From Hyphomicrobium sp. CS1BSMeth3 (lineage in GTDB: Bacteria; Pseudomonadota; Alphaproteobacteria; Rhizobiales; Hyphomicrobiaceae), in the NCBI RefSeq assembly GCF_900117415.1, contig NZ_FPEI01000005.1, positions 806,001 through 870,000 of the forward strand: 64,000 bases of DNA, in the 5' to 3' direction. This document shows, piece by piece, positions 34,927-44,117 of this stretch; position 1 is the first letter of the stretch, and every line of letters starts with the position of its first letter. The notes under the pieces were generated by a model. The model did no database searches, was not told the origin of the DNA, and was given only the letters and a program-made list of their open reading frames with translations. Both the position numbers and the translations under genes were made by a program.

Positions 34927-35837
34927 TGGCCACCATCGACGCAGCTCCGCCGGTCTCCCGACGTCGTTCCGTCTGGTCCACCGTGCTGCGCAATCCGAGC
35001 GTTCTTTTCGGCGGCTCGATTGCGCTGATCATGCTGATCATTGCCATCCTGGCGCCCTTCCTCGACACGCGCGATCCCGCTGAAATCAATCCTTCGGCGC
35101 GCAACCAGAAGCCCGGCTACACCGCCACGGTGCGCGACGACGAAGGAAAGCGCATCCAGGTCAAGTACCACCTCGGGACCGATAGCCTGGGCCGCGACAT
35201 CTACAGCCGCGTGATCTACGGCGCGCGCGTCTCGCTCATCGTCGGCATCACGGTTGCGGTCATTGCCGTCTTCGTCGGGCTCATCATCGGCATGATCGCG
35301 GGCTACGTCCGTTGGCTCGACAGCATCATCATGCGCTTCATGGATGGGCTCATGGCGATACCCGAGATCCTGCTCGCCATCGCTCTCGTGTCGCTGTCGC
35401 GCGCCGGATTGCCGGCTGTCGTCATCGCGATCGTCATTCCGCAGGTGCCACGCGTCGTACGTCTCGTGCGCTCGGTGGTTCTCTCGATCCGCGAAGAGCC
35501 GTACGTCGAGAGTGCAATCACCGTCGGCACGCCGACGCCGACTCTGCTCTTCCGCCATGTGCTGCCGAACACGACGGCGCCGCTGATCGTGCAGGGCACG
35601 TTCATCTGCGCCAGCGCCATCCTGGTCGAGGCTATCCTGTCGTTCCTCGGCATCGGCATTCCACCCGAGGTGCCGACGTGGGGCAACATCATGGCCGAGG
35701 GGCGGACCTACTTCCGCATCCTCCCGCACAACATCCTCTACCCCGGAATCGCTCTGGCGCTCGCCGTGCTCGCGATCAACATGCTCGGCGACGGTCTGCG
35801 CGACACGCTCGATCCGCGCTTCGCCAAGAGGTTCTGA
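34926..35837 (+). CDS. Peptide-type ABC transporter permease (DppC family)
   Basis: Second permease subunit, 303 residues. N-terminal transmembrane segment SIALIMLIIAILAPFLDTRDP is followed by a periplasmic loop ending in HLGTDSLGRDIYSRVIYGARVSLIVG, which is diagnostic for DppC/OppC. The ATPase-contact loop is in ESAITVGTPTPTLLFRHVLPNTTAPLIV. Start and the preceding stop share one base (TGATG), implying coupled translation and a 1:1 ratio with the first permease. Confidence 0.94.
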   Translation: MATIDAAPPVSRRRSVWSTVLRNPSVLFGGSIALIMLIIAILAPFLDTRDPAEINPSARNQKPGYTATVRDDEGKRIQVKYHLGTDSLGRDIYSRVIYGARVSLIVGITVAVIAVFVGLIIGMIAGYVRWLDSIIMRFMDGLMAIPEILLAIALVSLSRAGLPAVVIAIVIPQVPRVVRLVRSVVLSIREEPYVESAITVGTPTPTLLFRHVLPNTTAPLIVQGTFICASAILVEAILSFLGIGIPPEVPTWGNIMAEGRTYFRILPHNILYPGIALALAVLAINMLGDGLRDTLDPRFAKRF

Positions 35838-35843
35838 CCGGCC

Positions 35844-37487
35844 ATGCAAGAGGTTCTCACTGGCATGACTGAGCCCGTTCTCTCCGTTCGCAATCTCACG
35901 GTGCGTCTGCCAGGTGGCGCCGATCGTGAGAACGCGATCGAAGGCATCAGCTTCGACATCGGTCCCCGCGAGATCGTCTGCATTGTCGGCGAGTCGGGAT
36001 CCGGCAAGTCGGTCACGGCCCAGGCCGTCATGGGTCTGCTGCCGAAGCGCGATCTGGTCGTCACCGCAGGCGAGACTCTCCTGCAAGGCGAAGACACGAC
36101 CAAGGCGGGTATCCACCGTCTCCGCGCGCTGCGTGGCACGCGCATGGGCATGATCTTCCAGGAGCCCATGACCGCGCTCAATCCCGTACAGCGCGTCGGC
36201 CAGCAGATTGCCGAGGTGCTCGAGATTCACACGAAGCTCTCGGGGACAGAACAGCGTCAGCGCGTGCTCGACATCATGAAGGCAGTGCATCTGCCCGATC
36301 CCGAGCTGATGATCGACGCCTACCCGCACCAGCTTTCCGGCGGACAGCGCCAGCGCATCATGATCGCCGCCGCCTTGATCCTCGATCCGGCGCTGCTCAT
36401 TGCCGACGAGCCGACGACCGCGCTTGACGTGACGACACAAGCCCAGATCCTGCGGCTCATCAAGGAAATGCAGTCCCGCCGGAACACCGGCGTGATGTTC
36501 ATCACGCATGACTTCGGGGTTGTCTCCGAGATCGCGGATCGCGTCGTCGTCATGCAGCGCGGCCGCGTCGTCGAGCAGGGTACGCGCGATGAAGTGCTGC
36601 GGCGCCCGCGCGAGGCCTACACCAAGATGCTGGTAGCTGCCGTGCCGAGCCTCGTTCCGCCGAAGCGCGCGCCTGTCGAGGGCAAGCTGGCGCTCGAAGC
36701 AAAGAAGCTTTCCAAGATCTACGGGCGGCGCACATTCCTCAATCGCAAGGCGCGCATCGTCAAAGCGGCGCAGGACGTAAATTTCCACATCTGCAAGGGC
36801 GAAACACTCGGCATCGTCGGTGAGTCGGGCTCGGGAAAGACGACCGTGGCGCGCTGCATTGCGCGACTGATCGAGCCGAGCGAAGGCGAGATCCTCATCG
36901 AGGGCGCGAACGTCGCGCACCTGCCCGAGCGCGATCTCAGGCCCTACCGCCGCGACATCCAGATCGTCTTCCAGGATCCCTACCGCTCGCTCAATCCGCG
37001 CCGCACGGTCGGGCAGTCCATCATCGAGGGGCCGGTCAACTTCGGGATGACGCGCGAGAAGGCCGTCGGCAAGGCGCGTGAGCTCATGCAGCTCGTTGGC
37101 CTGTCGCCGGACGCGCTCGACCGCTACCCGCACCAATTCTCCGGCGGCCAGCGCCAGCGCATCTGCATTGCCCGTGCGCTTGCCATGGGGCCGACGCTGC
37201 TGATCGCGGACGAGGCCGTCTCCGCCCTCGACGTGTCGGTGCAGGCGCAGGTCCTGGAGCTGCTCGACAACATTCGCAAGCAGTTCGATCTTGCGGTGCT
37301 CTTCATCACGCATGACCTCCGCGTCGCGGCTCAGATCTGCGATCGCATCGCGGTCATGAAGAATGGCGTGGTGGTCGAGCACGGGACGACGGCGGACGTC
37401 TTCCGCAGCCCGCAGCACGAGTACACCAAGGCGCTGTTCGATGCTGCCCCCGGCCGCGACTTCGGCGTGCAGCAGTCCGTGGCCTGA
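35844..37487 (+). CDS. Fused dipeptide-type ABC ATPase (DppD-DppF fusion)
   Basis: A single 547-residue polypeptide with two nucleotide-binding domains. Domain 1: Walker A GESGSGKS (residues 49-56), signature LSGGQRQR, Walker B LLIADEPTTALD. Domain 2, from about residue 280: GESGSGKT, FSGGQRQR, LLIADEAVSALD. The oligopeptide C-terminal extension VPSLVPPKR sits between them. The second Walker B reads ADEA where ADEP is usual. Fused ATPases of this kind (GsiA-like) are common. The ATG at 35844 is 6 nt after the permease stop; an in-frame ATG 7 codons later is also possible. It completes a SBP-SBP-permease-permease-ATPase importer. Confidence 0.93.
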   Translation: MQEVLTGMTEPVLSVRNLTVRLPGGADRENAIEGISFDIGPREIVCIVGESGSGKSVTAQAVMGLLPKRDLVVTAGETLLQGEDTTKAGIHRLRALRGTRMGMIFQEPMTALNPVQRVGQQIAEVLEIHTKLSGTEQRQRVLDIMKAVHLPDPELMIDAYPHQLSGGQRQRIMIAAALILDPALLIADEPTTALDVTTQAQILRLIKEMQSRRNTGVMFITHDFGVVSEIADRVVVMQRGRVVEQGTRDEVLRRPREAYTKMLVAAVPSLVPPKRAPVEGKLALEAKKLSKIYGRRTFLNRKARIVKAAQDVNFHICKGETLGIVGESGSGKTTVARCIARLIEPSEGEILIEGANVAHLPERDLRPYRRDIQIVFQDPYRSLNPRRTVGQSIIEGPVNFGMTREKAVGKARELMQLVGLSPDALDRYPHQFSGGQRQRICIARALAMGPTLLIADEAVSALDVSVQAQVLELLDNIRKQFDLAVLFITHDLRVAAQICDRIAVMKNGVVVEHGTTADVFRSPQHEYTKALFDAAPGRDFGVQQSVA

Positions 37488-37583
37488 GCCCACCCCTCTT
37501 CCCGCCGAACTTCAGCACGCTTAGTGCTTGACCCCCGTCGCCCGACCGGCAAAACGATGCCGTGGGGTTGAGTGGGACGGGGG

Positions 37584-38963
37584 ATGAGCATGGACAGCCC
37601 AGCCGCGGTGGCGGTTGATCGGCGGGCCGCGGTGGCATCAGGCACGGCCGCGGCACCAGAAGATCAACACCCGCTCGTCATCACCGTCCACGGTACATTC
37701 GCCTCGAGCCCGAACGACGAGGGCGAGCAGTGGTGGCAGCGCGGTTCGGCTTTCACGACGGCGCTGGCCGCGCGTCTCGCAGTCAAGGGAATTCCCGAGG
37801 TCGCCGTGCGGCCCTTTCACTGGTCGGGCCTCAACTCCGATCAGGCGCGGTTGCGTGCCGCCGCGGGTCTGGCGAGCACGATCGCCACCGCCAAGCGCAA
37901 CGGCAGGCCGGTGGCCGTGCTCGCCCACAGCCACGGCGGTAACGTCCTCATGGAGGGGCTGGTCCAGCGCCGCACGCGCCGTCCGCTCGCCGCCGTGCTC
38001 ACGCTGGGGACGCCGTTCTTCAGGCGCCGGCTGAAGCCGCTGCCGACACTGATAGCCGCCTTCAAGGTTCTGCTTGGCCTCGCCGTGGCACCGGCCATGA
38101 TCATGTATGCCTGGATGGCGCTGCCGACGGCACTCGATGGAAGCCGCATCGAGCTCATCGTGCTGCCGCTCCTCATACTTGGCTTGGTGTTGTGGGCGTT
38201 CCTCTCGGGTACACGGGCGCTCCTGCGCCAGCGGCGCGCCAAGCAGCGTGCGCGAATGGCGATTTCGCCGGATCGCTGGCTCGTCATCCAGAGCCCGCGC
38301 GACGAGGCCATGCGGCTCCTCGAGTCCGCCGTCGCGATCAAGCCGACCTATGTGACGCGAGACTCGGCGCACGGGCAGTGGGTACGCTTTGGCACGCTCG
38401 CCGGCGTCGTCGGAACCGTCACGTTCCTCTACTTTATGATGTCGTATTTCCTCGCGCCCATCATCGAGAAGGTCAGCAAGCGTGATTTCGGACCAGGCAT
38501 CATTGCGGACTTCACGTTCCTGCTCGTCGTGCCGGTGATCTTCGCGTTGATCTACGTCGCGATCCGCCTGTTCTCGCGGCTCTGCGGCGCGCGGCTTCTA
38601 TCGTCCCTGCTCAATGTCTCGATCCACGGCGGTATTGTCGGCGCGGCCTACGGCGGCGATGATGCTTATGCGCTCACCGGCGTTGCGCGCACACCGCCCT
38701 ATCTTCCGGGGGTGCGGGAGCAGCGCGTGGCGGCCGCAAATCTCGGCGGCATCGACGACAATGCGATCATCGACGCGGCGCGGGAGTTCTATTCGGGGAT
38801 CGTCGCGGAAGAAACCGCGGAGGTCGCCTTTGCGGACCCGGATCTGATTTTGAAGCGCATGACGGACGCGCTCTATCACAATGCCTATATGCGCGACGAC
38901 GATATTGTCGAGGCCGTGGCCGAGCACCTGGCGCAAAACTTCCGCAACTGGCCGGCGGCCTAA
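37584..38963 (+). CDS. Membrane-anchored alpha/beta hydrolase-like protein
   Basis: A 459-residue protein of unknown function. The N-terminal half looks like an alpha/beta hydrolase: PLVITVHGTFASSPND (oxyanion HG), then VAVLAHSHGGNVLMEGL, where Ser in HSHGG is the likely nucleophile, then LTLGTPFF. Four hydrophobic segments follow (LGLAVAPAMIMYAWMAL, ELIVLPLLILGLVLWAF, FGTLAGVVGTVTFLYFMMS, FTFLLVVPVIFALIYVAI), so the enzyme would be tethered in the inner membrane. Start is uncertain: ATG at 37584 or 37590, the latter better spaced from GGGGG; a GTG at 37572 is also possible. It follows the importer by about 100 nt; a link is unproven. Confidence 0.78.
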   Translation: MSMDSPAAVAVDRRAAVASGTAAAPEDQHPLVITVHGTFASSPNDEGEQWWQRGSAFTTALAARLAVKGIPEVAVRPFHWSGLNSDQARLRAAAGLASTIATAKRNGRPVAVLAHSHGGNVLMEGLVQRRTRRPLAAVLTLGTPFFRRRLKPLPTLIAAFKVLLGLAVAPAMIMYAWMALPTALDGSRIELIVLPLLILGLVLWAFLSGTRALLRQRRAKQRARMAISPDRWLVIQSPRDEAMRLLESAVAIKPTYVTRDSAHGQWVRFGTLAGVVGTVTFLYFMMSYFLAPIIEKVSKRDFGPGIIADFTFLLVVPVIFALIYVAIRLFSRLCGARLLSSLLNVSIHGGIVGAAYGGDDAYALTGVARTPPYLPGVREQRVAAANLGGIDDNAIIDAAREFYSGIVAEETAEVAFADPDLILKRMTDALYHNAYMRDDDIVEAVAEHLAQNFRNWPAA

Positions 38964-38966
38964 GCG

Positions 38967-39212
38967 TCAGCCTCCGGCAATCTGCGGCAGGATGTGGACT
39001 TCGGACTCGGGTCCGATCGGTTCGAGCAGGGCGTCCTGATAGATCTGCCCATCGATCGCGACGGCGAGGCCTTCCTCGAGGTGCGGCGCCAGCTCCGGGA
39101 ATTTCTCGCCGAGCTTGCGGAAGAGCTGACGTATGGTCGCGGCATCCACGTCGAGCGCCGTCACGTCGCCTGTGTACTGGCGCAGGTTTCCGATCAGTAC
39201 GACGTGGGCCAT
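38967..39212 (-). CDS. MoaD/ThiS-family ubiquitin-like protein
   Basis: An 81-residue beta-grasp protein ending in ...LPQIAGG, the C-terminal Gly-Gly that is thiocarboxylated in sulfur carriers such as MoaD, which donates sulfur to molybdopterin. Core segments are VVLIGNLRQYTGDVTALDVDAATIRQLFRKLGEKFPELAPHL and VAIDGQIYQDALLEPIGPESEVHILP. AAGGAG precedes the ATG at 39212. It follows the molybdenum hydroxylase genes by 83 nt on the same strand, supporting a cofactor role. An alternative sulfur-carrier role (ThiS-like) is less likely from context. Confidence 0.85.
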   Translation of the reverse strand: MAHVVLIGNLRQYTGDVTALDVDAATIRQLFRKLGEKFPELAPHLEEGLAVAIDGQIYQDALLEPIGPESEVHILPQIAGG

Positions 39213-39295
39213 CACCTCACTCCTTGCTGAAACAATCGGGCCCACACGTTGTGCGGGCCCGTTGTCACTCTCAGTGGTGCGGATGCACCCGCACG

Positions 39296-41575
39296 TCACG
39301 CCTTGCCGGCGGCCTTCATGGCCTTCAGCACCTTCGGCGGCGACATCGGCAGCTCGAAGAAGCGGACGCCCGAGGCGCGACGGACGGAGGCACCGATCGC
39401 GGCCATCGGCGGCACGATCGGCGTCTCACCGATGCCGCGCACGCCGTACGGGTGACGCGGGTTCGGCACCTCGACGATGATCGTGTCGATCATCGGCAGG
39501 TCCGACGCGACGGGCACGCGATAGTCGAGGAAGCCCGCGTTCTGCAGCTTGCCGTCCGGGCCGTAGATGTACTCCTCGTTGAGCGCCCAGCCGATGCCTT
39601 GCACGGCGCCACCCTGGAACTGCCCTTCGACGTACGACGGATGGATCGCGCGACCGGCATCCTGGATCGCCGTGTAACGCGTAACCGTGACCTTGCCCGT
39701 GCCGGGGTCGACCTCGGTGTCGGCGATGTGCACGCCGAAGCTCGGGGCTGCGCCCTGAGCGCTGATCGCCGCGTAACCGACGATGGCGCCGCCGGTCTTC
39801 CCCGCGATCTTGCCGATGTCGCTCAGCGTCATCGGCTTGTGCTTGCCGGCGTTCTCACCTGCCGGGCGGACCTCGCCGTCCTCCCAGGTCACGGCTTCCT
39901 CCGGGATCTCCCAGAGCTTTGCCGCGCGCTGGCAGGCCTGCTTGACGATCGACCGCGCCGCCTCGACGGTTGCCATGCCGCTCGAGAAGGCCGAGCGGCT
40001 GCCGCCGGTGAGGAAGTTGTAGCCGAGCGAGCTCGTGTCCGCGATGATCGGGCGGATCTTGTGGACGTCGACCTTCAGCTCCTCCGCCGCCATCATGCAG
40101 AGCGACGCGCGCAGGCCGCCGATGTCCGGCGTGCCGGCCATGAGCGTGAGCGTGCCGTCCTCGTTGAGCTGGAGCGACACGGTCGTCTCGCCGCCGATGT
40201 TGAACCAGAAGCCGGCCGCGATGCCGCGACCCTGGTTCGGGCCGAGCGGCGCCTTCCAGTGGTCGCTCTCCTTGGCGGCTTCGAGGCACTCGACGAGGCC
40301 GACGGGCCCGAACTTCGGTCCGTAAGCGGCCTTCGTGCCTTCCTTGGCGGCGTTCTTGAGCCTGAGATCGATCGGATCGATACCGAGCTGCTCGGCCAGC
40401 TCGTCGACGACGCTCTCGACGCCGTAGGTCGAGATCGGGCCACCGGGAGCACGGTACGCCGCAACCTTCGGGCGGTTCGACACCACGTCGAAGCCGATGA
40501 CCTTCACGTTCTCGAGGTCGTAGTTGGCGAAGGCGCACATGCACGCCGGCTGCACCGGGCTGCCCTGGAAGGCGCCGGCCTGCAGGATGATCTCGCCCTC
40601 GGCGGCCGTGATGCGACCGTCCTTCTTGGCGCCCATCTTCACGCGGACCGTGCCGCCCGAGGTGGGGCCGGTCGACTTGAAGACTTCCTCACGGCTCATG
40701 ACCATCTTGACGGGCCGGTGCGCCTTCTTCGAGAGCGCCAACGCAAGCGGCTCGAGGTAGATCACCGTTTTGCCGCCGAACCCGCCGCCGATCTCCGATG
40801 AGGTGACACGGATCTTCGTCACGTCCCAGCCGAGCAGCTTTGCGCAGTGAGCGCGCTTCACCCAGTGACCCTGCGTGGTGGTCCAGAGGTCCGCAGATCC
40901 GTCCTCGGAGACCGAGGCGAGGCATGCATGCGGCTCGATATAGCCCTGGTGCACGGCCTTGGTCTTGAACTCGCGCTCGATGATCACGTCAGCCTCGGCG
41001 AAGCCCTTCGCCGTATCGCCGAGCGTGAACTCGACGCGCTTTGCGACGTTCGACGCCTTCGTCGGTGCCGGCGTGACGCCCTGCGTGATCATGTCTTCCT
41101 GCAGGAGCGGCGCATCGGCCTTCATCGCCTCGATCTCGTCGATGACGTGCGGCAGCACCTCGTAGTCGACCTTGATCGCGTCGAGCGCGGCGATCGCGGC
41201 CTTCTCGCTGATTGCGGCGACGGCGGCGATCGCGTGCCCCTCATAGAGCACCTTCTCGCGCGCCAGGATGTTGCGCACGACATCGCGATAGTTGATCAGC
41301 ATCTCGCCGGCCGGCACGAACTCGGAGGCCTGATCGGCGAAGTCGTCGCGCGTGACGATCGCCTTCACGCCGGGCAGCGCCAGCGCCTTCGACACGTCGA
41401 TCGACTTGATGCGCGCGTGCGCGTGCGGCGAACGCAGCACCTTGCCGACGAGCTGGCCGGCCATCTTGAGGTCGGCGCCGTACTTGGCCCGACCCGTCAC
41501 TTTGTCGACACCGTCCGGGCGGACCGGACGCGTGCCGACGACATCGAACTGGGGCTTCTTGACACGCTCTTGCAT
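39296..41575 (-). CDS. Molybdenum hydroxylase large subunit (xanthine dehydrogenase family)
   Basis: Molybdopterin-cytosine-dinucleotide-binding subunit of 759 residues. It contains the a/b hammerhead N-terminus (GTRPVRPDGVDKVTGRAKYGADL, LRSPHAHARIKSIDVSKAL), GGFGGKTVIYLEPLALALS, AYRAPGGPISTYGVESVVDELAEQLGIDP, and the C-terminal GVRGIGETPIVPPMAAIGASV, whose Glu is the catalytic base of the family. The AYRAPG motif and absence of the AYxCSFR loop argue against form I CO dehydrogenase. The substrate may be a purine, nicotinate, aldehyde or benzoyl-CoA derivative; sequence alone does not decide. Confidence 0.92.
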   Translation of the reverse strand: MQERVKKPQFDVVGTRPVRPDGVDKVTGRAKYGADLKMAGQLVGKVLRSPHAHARIKSIDVSKALALPGVKAIVTRDDFADQASEFVPAGEMLINYRDVVRNILAREKVLYEGHAIAAVAAISEKAAIAALDAIKVDYEVLPHVIDEIEAMKADAPLLQEDMITQGVTPAPTKASNVAKRVEFTLGDTAKGFAEADVIIEREFKTKAVHQGYIEPHACLASVSEDGSADLWTTTQGHWVKRAHCAKLLGWDVTKIRVTSSEIGGGFGGKTVIYLEPLALALSKKAHRPVKMVMSREEVFKSTGPTSGGTVRVKMGAKKDGRITAAEGEIILQAGAFQGSPVQPACMCAFANYDLENVKVIGFDVVSNRPKVAAYRAPGGPISTYGVESVVDELAEQLGIDPIDLRLKNAAKEGTKAAYGPKFGPVGLVECLEAAKESDHWKAPLGPNQGRGIAAGFWFNIGGETTVSLQLNEDGTLTLMAGTPDIGGLRASLCMMAAEELKVDVHKIRPIIADTSSLGYNFLTGGSRSAFSSGMATVEAARSIVKQACQRAAKLWEIPEEAVTWEDGEVRPAGENAGKHKPMTLSDIGKIAGKTGGAIVGYAAISAQGAAPSFGVHIADTEVDPGTGKVTVTRYTAIQDAGRAIHPSYVEGQFQGGAVQGIGWALNEEYIYGPDGKLQNAGFLDYRVPVASDLPMIDTIIVEVPNPRHPYGVRGIGETPIVPPMAAIGASVRRASGVRFFELPMSPPKVLKAMKAAGKA

Positions 41576-41577
41576 GA

Positions 41578-42054
41578 TCAGGCTCCTCTCATCTCGGCGG
41601 CCGCGTCCATGACGGCACGTACGATCTTGTCATACCCCGTGCACCGGCAGAGATTGCCGGCGAGCCAGTAGCGGACTTGGGTTTCGGTAGGATCGGGGTT
41701 CTTCGCGAGCAGGGCCTTGGCAGCGACGAGGATGCCGGGCGTACAGATCCCGCACTGCAGGGCCGCGTGCTCGAGGAACTTGCGCTGGAGCGGGTGCAGC
41801 TCATCGCCCTGCGCCATGCCCTCGATCGTCTCGACGCTGCGGCCTTCGGCTTCCACGCCGAGGACGAGGCACGAGCAGACGAGGCGGCCGTCGAGCAGCA
41901 CGCTGCACGCGCCGCAGTCGCCCGACGAGCAGCCTTCCTTGGCACCGACGAGGTCGAGCTCGTCGCGCAGGCAATCGAGCAGCGTCTGCTCGCTCTCGCA
42001 GAGATATTCGACCGGATCACCGTTGACGGTGGTCGTTACATGATGTTTGGCCAT
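41578..42054 (-). CDS. Molybdenum hydroxylase 2Fe-2S subunit
   Basis: A 158-residue electron-transfer subunit. Cluster 1 (plant ferredoxin type) ligands lie in CSSGDCGACSVLLDGRLVCSC. Cluster 2 ligands lie in QCGICTPG and CRCTGY. The VTTTVNGDPVEYLCESEQTLLDCLRDELDL start is family-typical. The ATG at 42054 is placed 1 nt after the FAD-subunit stop; the frame upstream runs inside that gene. The stop is 2 nt before the large subunit start, so the three subunits are tightly coupled. Confidence 0.96.
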   Translation of the reverse strand: MAKHHVTTTVNGDPVEYLCESEQTLLDCLRDELDLVGAKEGCSSGDCGACSVLLDGRLVCSCLVLGVEAEGRSVETIEGMAQGDELHPLQRKFLEHAALQCGICTPGILVAAKALLAKNPDPTETQVRYWLAGNLCRCTGYDKIVRAVMDAAAEMRGA

Positions 42055-42055
42055 C

Positions 42056-42910
42056 TCAAACCTTTCTTGCGCGCTCGAGCGCGATCTTCGCGGTCCTCTT
42101 GGCGAGGGTGCCCGCGACATCGATGCGGAACTCAACCGTGCCACGCTTGTCGTCGATCGGCTTGCACGCTGCCCGGACGGCAGCTTCCAGCTTCGCGAGC
42201 GCGGCATCATCGACCTTGGTGCCGATCAGGGCCTTCGCACCATCCTCGACCAGCAGCGGCCGCGCCGCCACGGCGCCGAGCGAGACGCGCGCCGCGGTGC
42301 ACGTCCCGCCGGCATCGAGCGCCAGCGCGACGCCGCAGCCGACCACAGCGATGTCCATCTCCGTGCGGGGGATGAAGCGCAGGTAGGCATCGCCCCCATG
42401 CGCCGGCCGCGCCGGGATCTTGAACGAGACGATGAACTCGCCCGCCGTCAGCGCCAGCTTGCGCGGGGCGAGCATGATGTCCTCGACCGGCAGTGTGCGC
42501 GTGCCCTTGGGGCCCGCGATCGTCGCGACGGCGCCCGCCGCGATCATGCCCGGCACGCTGTCGGCAGCGGGCGAGCCATTGCAGAGATTACCGCCGAGCG
42601 AGCAGCGGCCCTGCACCTGCGTCGAGCCGATGAGGTTGGCGGCCTCGACGAGACCGGGCCAGTCCTTGGAGAGTGTCGGATGCTCCTTGAGCTCGGCTCC
42701 GGTGACGGCGGCGCCGATCGTGTAGCCGCTTGCGTCCTTCGTGATCTTGCGGGTGGCGTCGATGCCCTTGATGTCCACAAGGACATCCGGGCTCAGGACG
42801 CGGGAGCGCATCTGCACCAGGAGGTCGGTGCCTCCGGCGAGGACCCGCGCCCCCTGGCCGGCCAGGAGGGCTGTTGCCGCCTCGACCGTCGTTGGTTTCT
42901 CATATCTCAT
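42056..42910 (-). CDS. Molybdenum hydroxylase FAD-binding subunit
   Basis: A 284-residue subunit of the CoxM/xanthine dehydrogenase FAD type. FAD-contact motifs are ARVLAGGTDLLVQMRS and GSTQVQGRCSLGGNLCNGSPAADSVP, with the CO_deh_flav_C domain at the C-terminus (MDIAVVGCGVALALDAGGTCTAARVSLGAVAARP). The ATG at 42910 is selected since the conserved MRYEKPTTVEAATALL start aligns there; 54 further codons upstream are Arg-rich non-homologous sequence. First gene of a FAD/Fe-S/Mo/MoaD-like operon. Confidence 0.94.
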   Translation of the reverse strand: MRYEKPTTVEAATALLAGQGARVLAGGTDLLVQMRSRVLSPDVLVDIKGIDATRKITKDASGYTIGAAVTGAELKEHPTLSKDWPGLVEAANLIGSTQVQGRCSLGGNLCNGSPAADSVPGMIAAGAVATIAGPKGTRTLPVEDIMLAPRKLALTAGEFIVSFKIPARPAHGGDAYLRFIPRTEMDIAVVGCGVALALDAGGTCTAARVSLGAVAARPLLVEDGAKALIGTKVDDAALAKLEAAVRAACKPIDDKRGTVEFRIDVAGTLAKRTAKIALERARKV

Positions 42911-43126
42911 GCCGTGTTTGCCTCGTGCGTTCGCTCGCCTGACATTGAATCCTGTGTTGAAATTGGACGCCGCCCGCGGGAGAGCCGCTCGCAATTGACC
43001 CAGTTGCGGCTGCCGGCGCCGGGTGTTCGCAGGTACACGTACATTCCAACCCGTCCGGGCCCAGGTTGGCAAGGGCCCATGTCACAACGGAGGCATGCCG
43101 GCCGTCACTTTGGCCTGAGGTGCGCC

Positions 43127-43954
43127 TTAGCCCGACACGTACGGCGCGCCCGCGGTATCCACGAGATTGTGAAGTCGGCGGCTGCCGGGAATCGAATGCG
43201 CCCCACCCTCTCGATCGACCAGAAGGCGGCGCGCGCGGTCGAGCCACATCGCGGAGGTCTTGCCGAGGTCCGGGGTCCGCCAGACGCACGCCTCGACAAA
43301 GGCGCGGGCGAGGTCGGTATCCTCCGGCGCGAGCAGCGCTGCCCGCTCGCGCAATGTCAGGCTTTCGCCGATAAGGGCCCGCATGCCCTCGCGGTCGGGA
43401 ACATCACGGGCGACGCGCGCCGCATCTTCGAGGTGGGCCGCAAGCGTATCGAGCGCGTATGGGTCGCCGCCAGCCTCGACCTCCCGGCGATAGGCGGCAA
43501 TGCCTGCCTGCATTTCGTCCAGCGCCTCGGCTGCCCGGGCGCCGCGCTGGTAGGCGTGCGCAATCGCAAAATGACTGGCGGCAAGCTCGATCGGGACTTC
43601 GACGGTCGCGCGGAACAGGTCGTCCGCCACAGCCATGCGGGCGAGCTGCTCGCGAATTCTCAGACCGAGCCTGAGGATGTCGACGCCCGGCTCCAGGCGC
43701 CCGCGCGCAAGATGTGCCTCGCCGGCGCGGTCGCAGGTGAGCGCGAGATCATGCATCCGCCAGTGCGCGTTCTCCGGCGCGGCAGCGGCGGCCAGAAGCG
43801 ACCGCTCGATCGCCGCGACGAAGCGCGTCTGGGCTGTCTCGGCATTGCCCATGACGAGCGCCCGGCGCAGGGCTTCGAGCAGCGCCTCGACCGATCCGGG
43901 ATCGGCGCCGGCGACGACCTGACGCGACGACAGGTGTTCGATCTCCGAGGTCAT
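43127..43954 (-). CDS. Uncharacterised all-helical (TPR-like) protein
   Basis: A 275-residue soluble protein I do not recognise. It is almost entirely helical, with Ala/Arg/Leu/Glu-rich heptad-like stretches and repeated A--A-A--RG motifs (ASHFAIAHAYQRGARAAEALDEMQAGIAAYRREVEAGG; LTCDRAGEAHLARGRLEPGVDILRLGLRIREQLA) resembling degenerate tetratricopeptide repeats. No signal peptide or membrane segment. The ATG at 43954 follows 30 codons of frame that overlap the divergent promoter region. It reads toward the molybdenum hydroxylase operon 216 nt away and is divergent from the mesaconyl-CoA hydratase gene. Confidence 0.75.
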   Translation of the reverse strand: MTSEIEHLSSRQVVAGADPGSVEALLEALRRALVMGNAETAQTRFVAAIERSLLAAAAAPENAHWRMHDLALTCDRAGEAHLARGRLEPGVDILRLGLRIREQLARMAVADDLFRATVEVPIELAASHFAIAHAYQRGARAAEALDEMQAGIAAYRREVEAGGDPYALDTLAAHLEDAARVARDVPDREGMRALIGESLTLRERAALLAPEDTDLARAFVEACVWRTPDLGKTSAMWLDRARRLLVDREGGAHSIPGSRRLHNLVDTAGAPYVSG

Positions 43955-44117
43955 GGGCGACCCACGTTTTCTTACCCTGTGCGACCACTTGGCGATTGCC
44001 CGACCGCGGCATCCTCCGCAAAGTTGCGAAAAGAGTACCGACAATCCGACACAACACTATGATCATGCCGGCTCCGCGAGCGGATCCGGTTGGCCTCATG
44101 CTATCGGTAGACGAGCG

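Noticed and set aside
39296-42910. Carbon monoxide dehydrogenase (coxMSL)
   Set aside because: The AYxCSFR active-site loop of form I is absent and no cox accessory genes adjoin.
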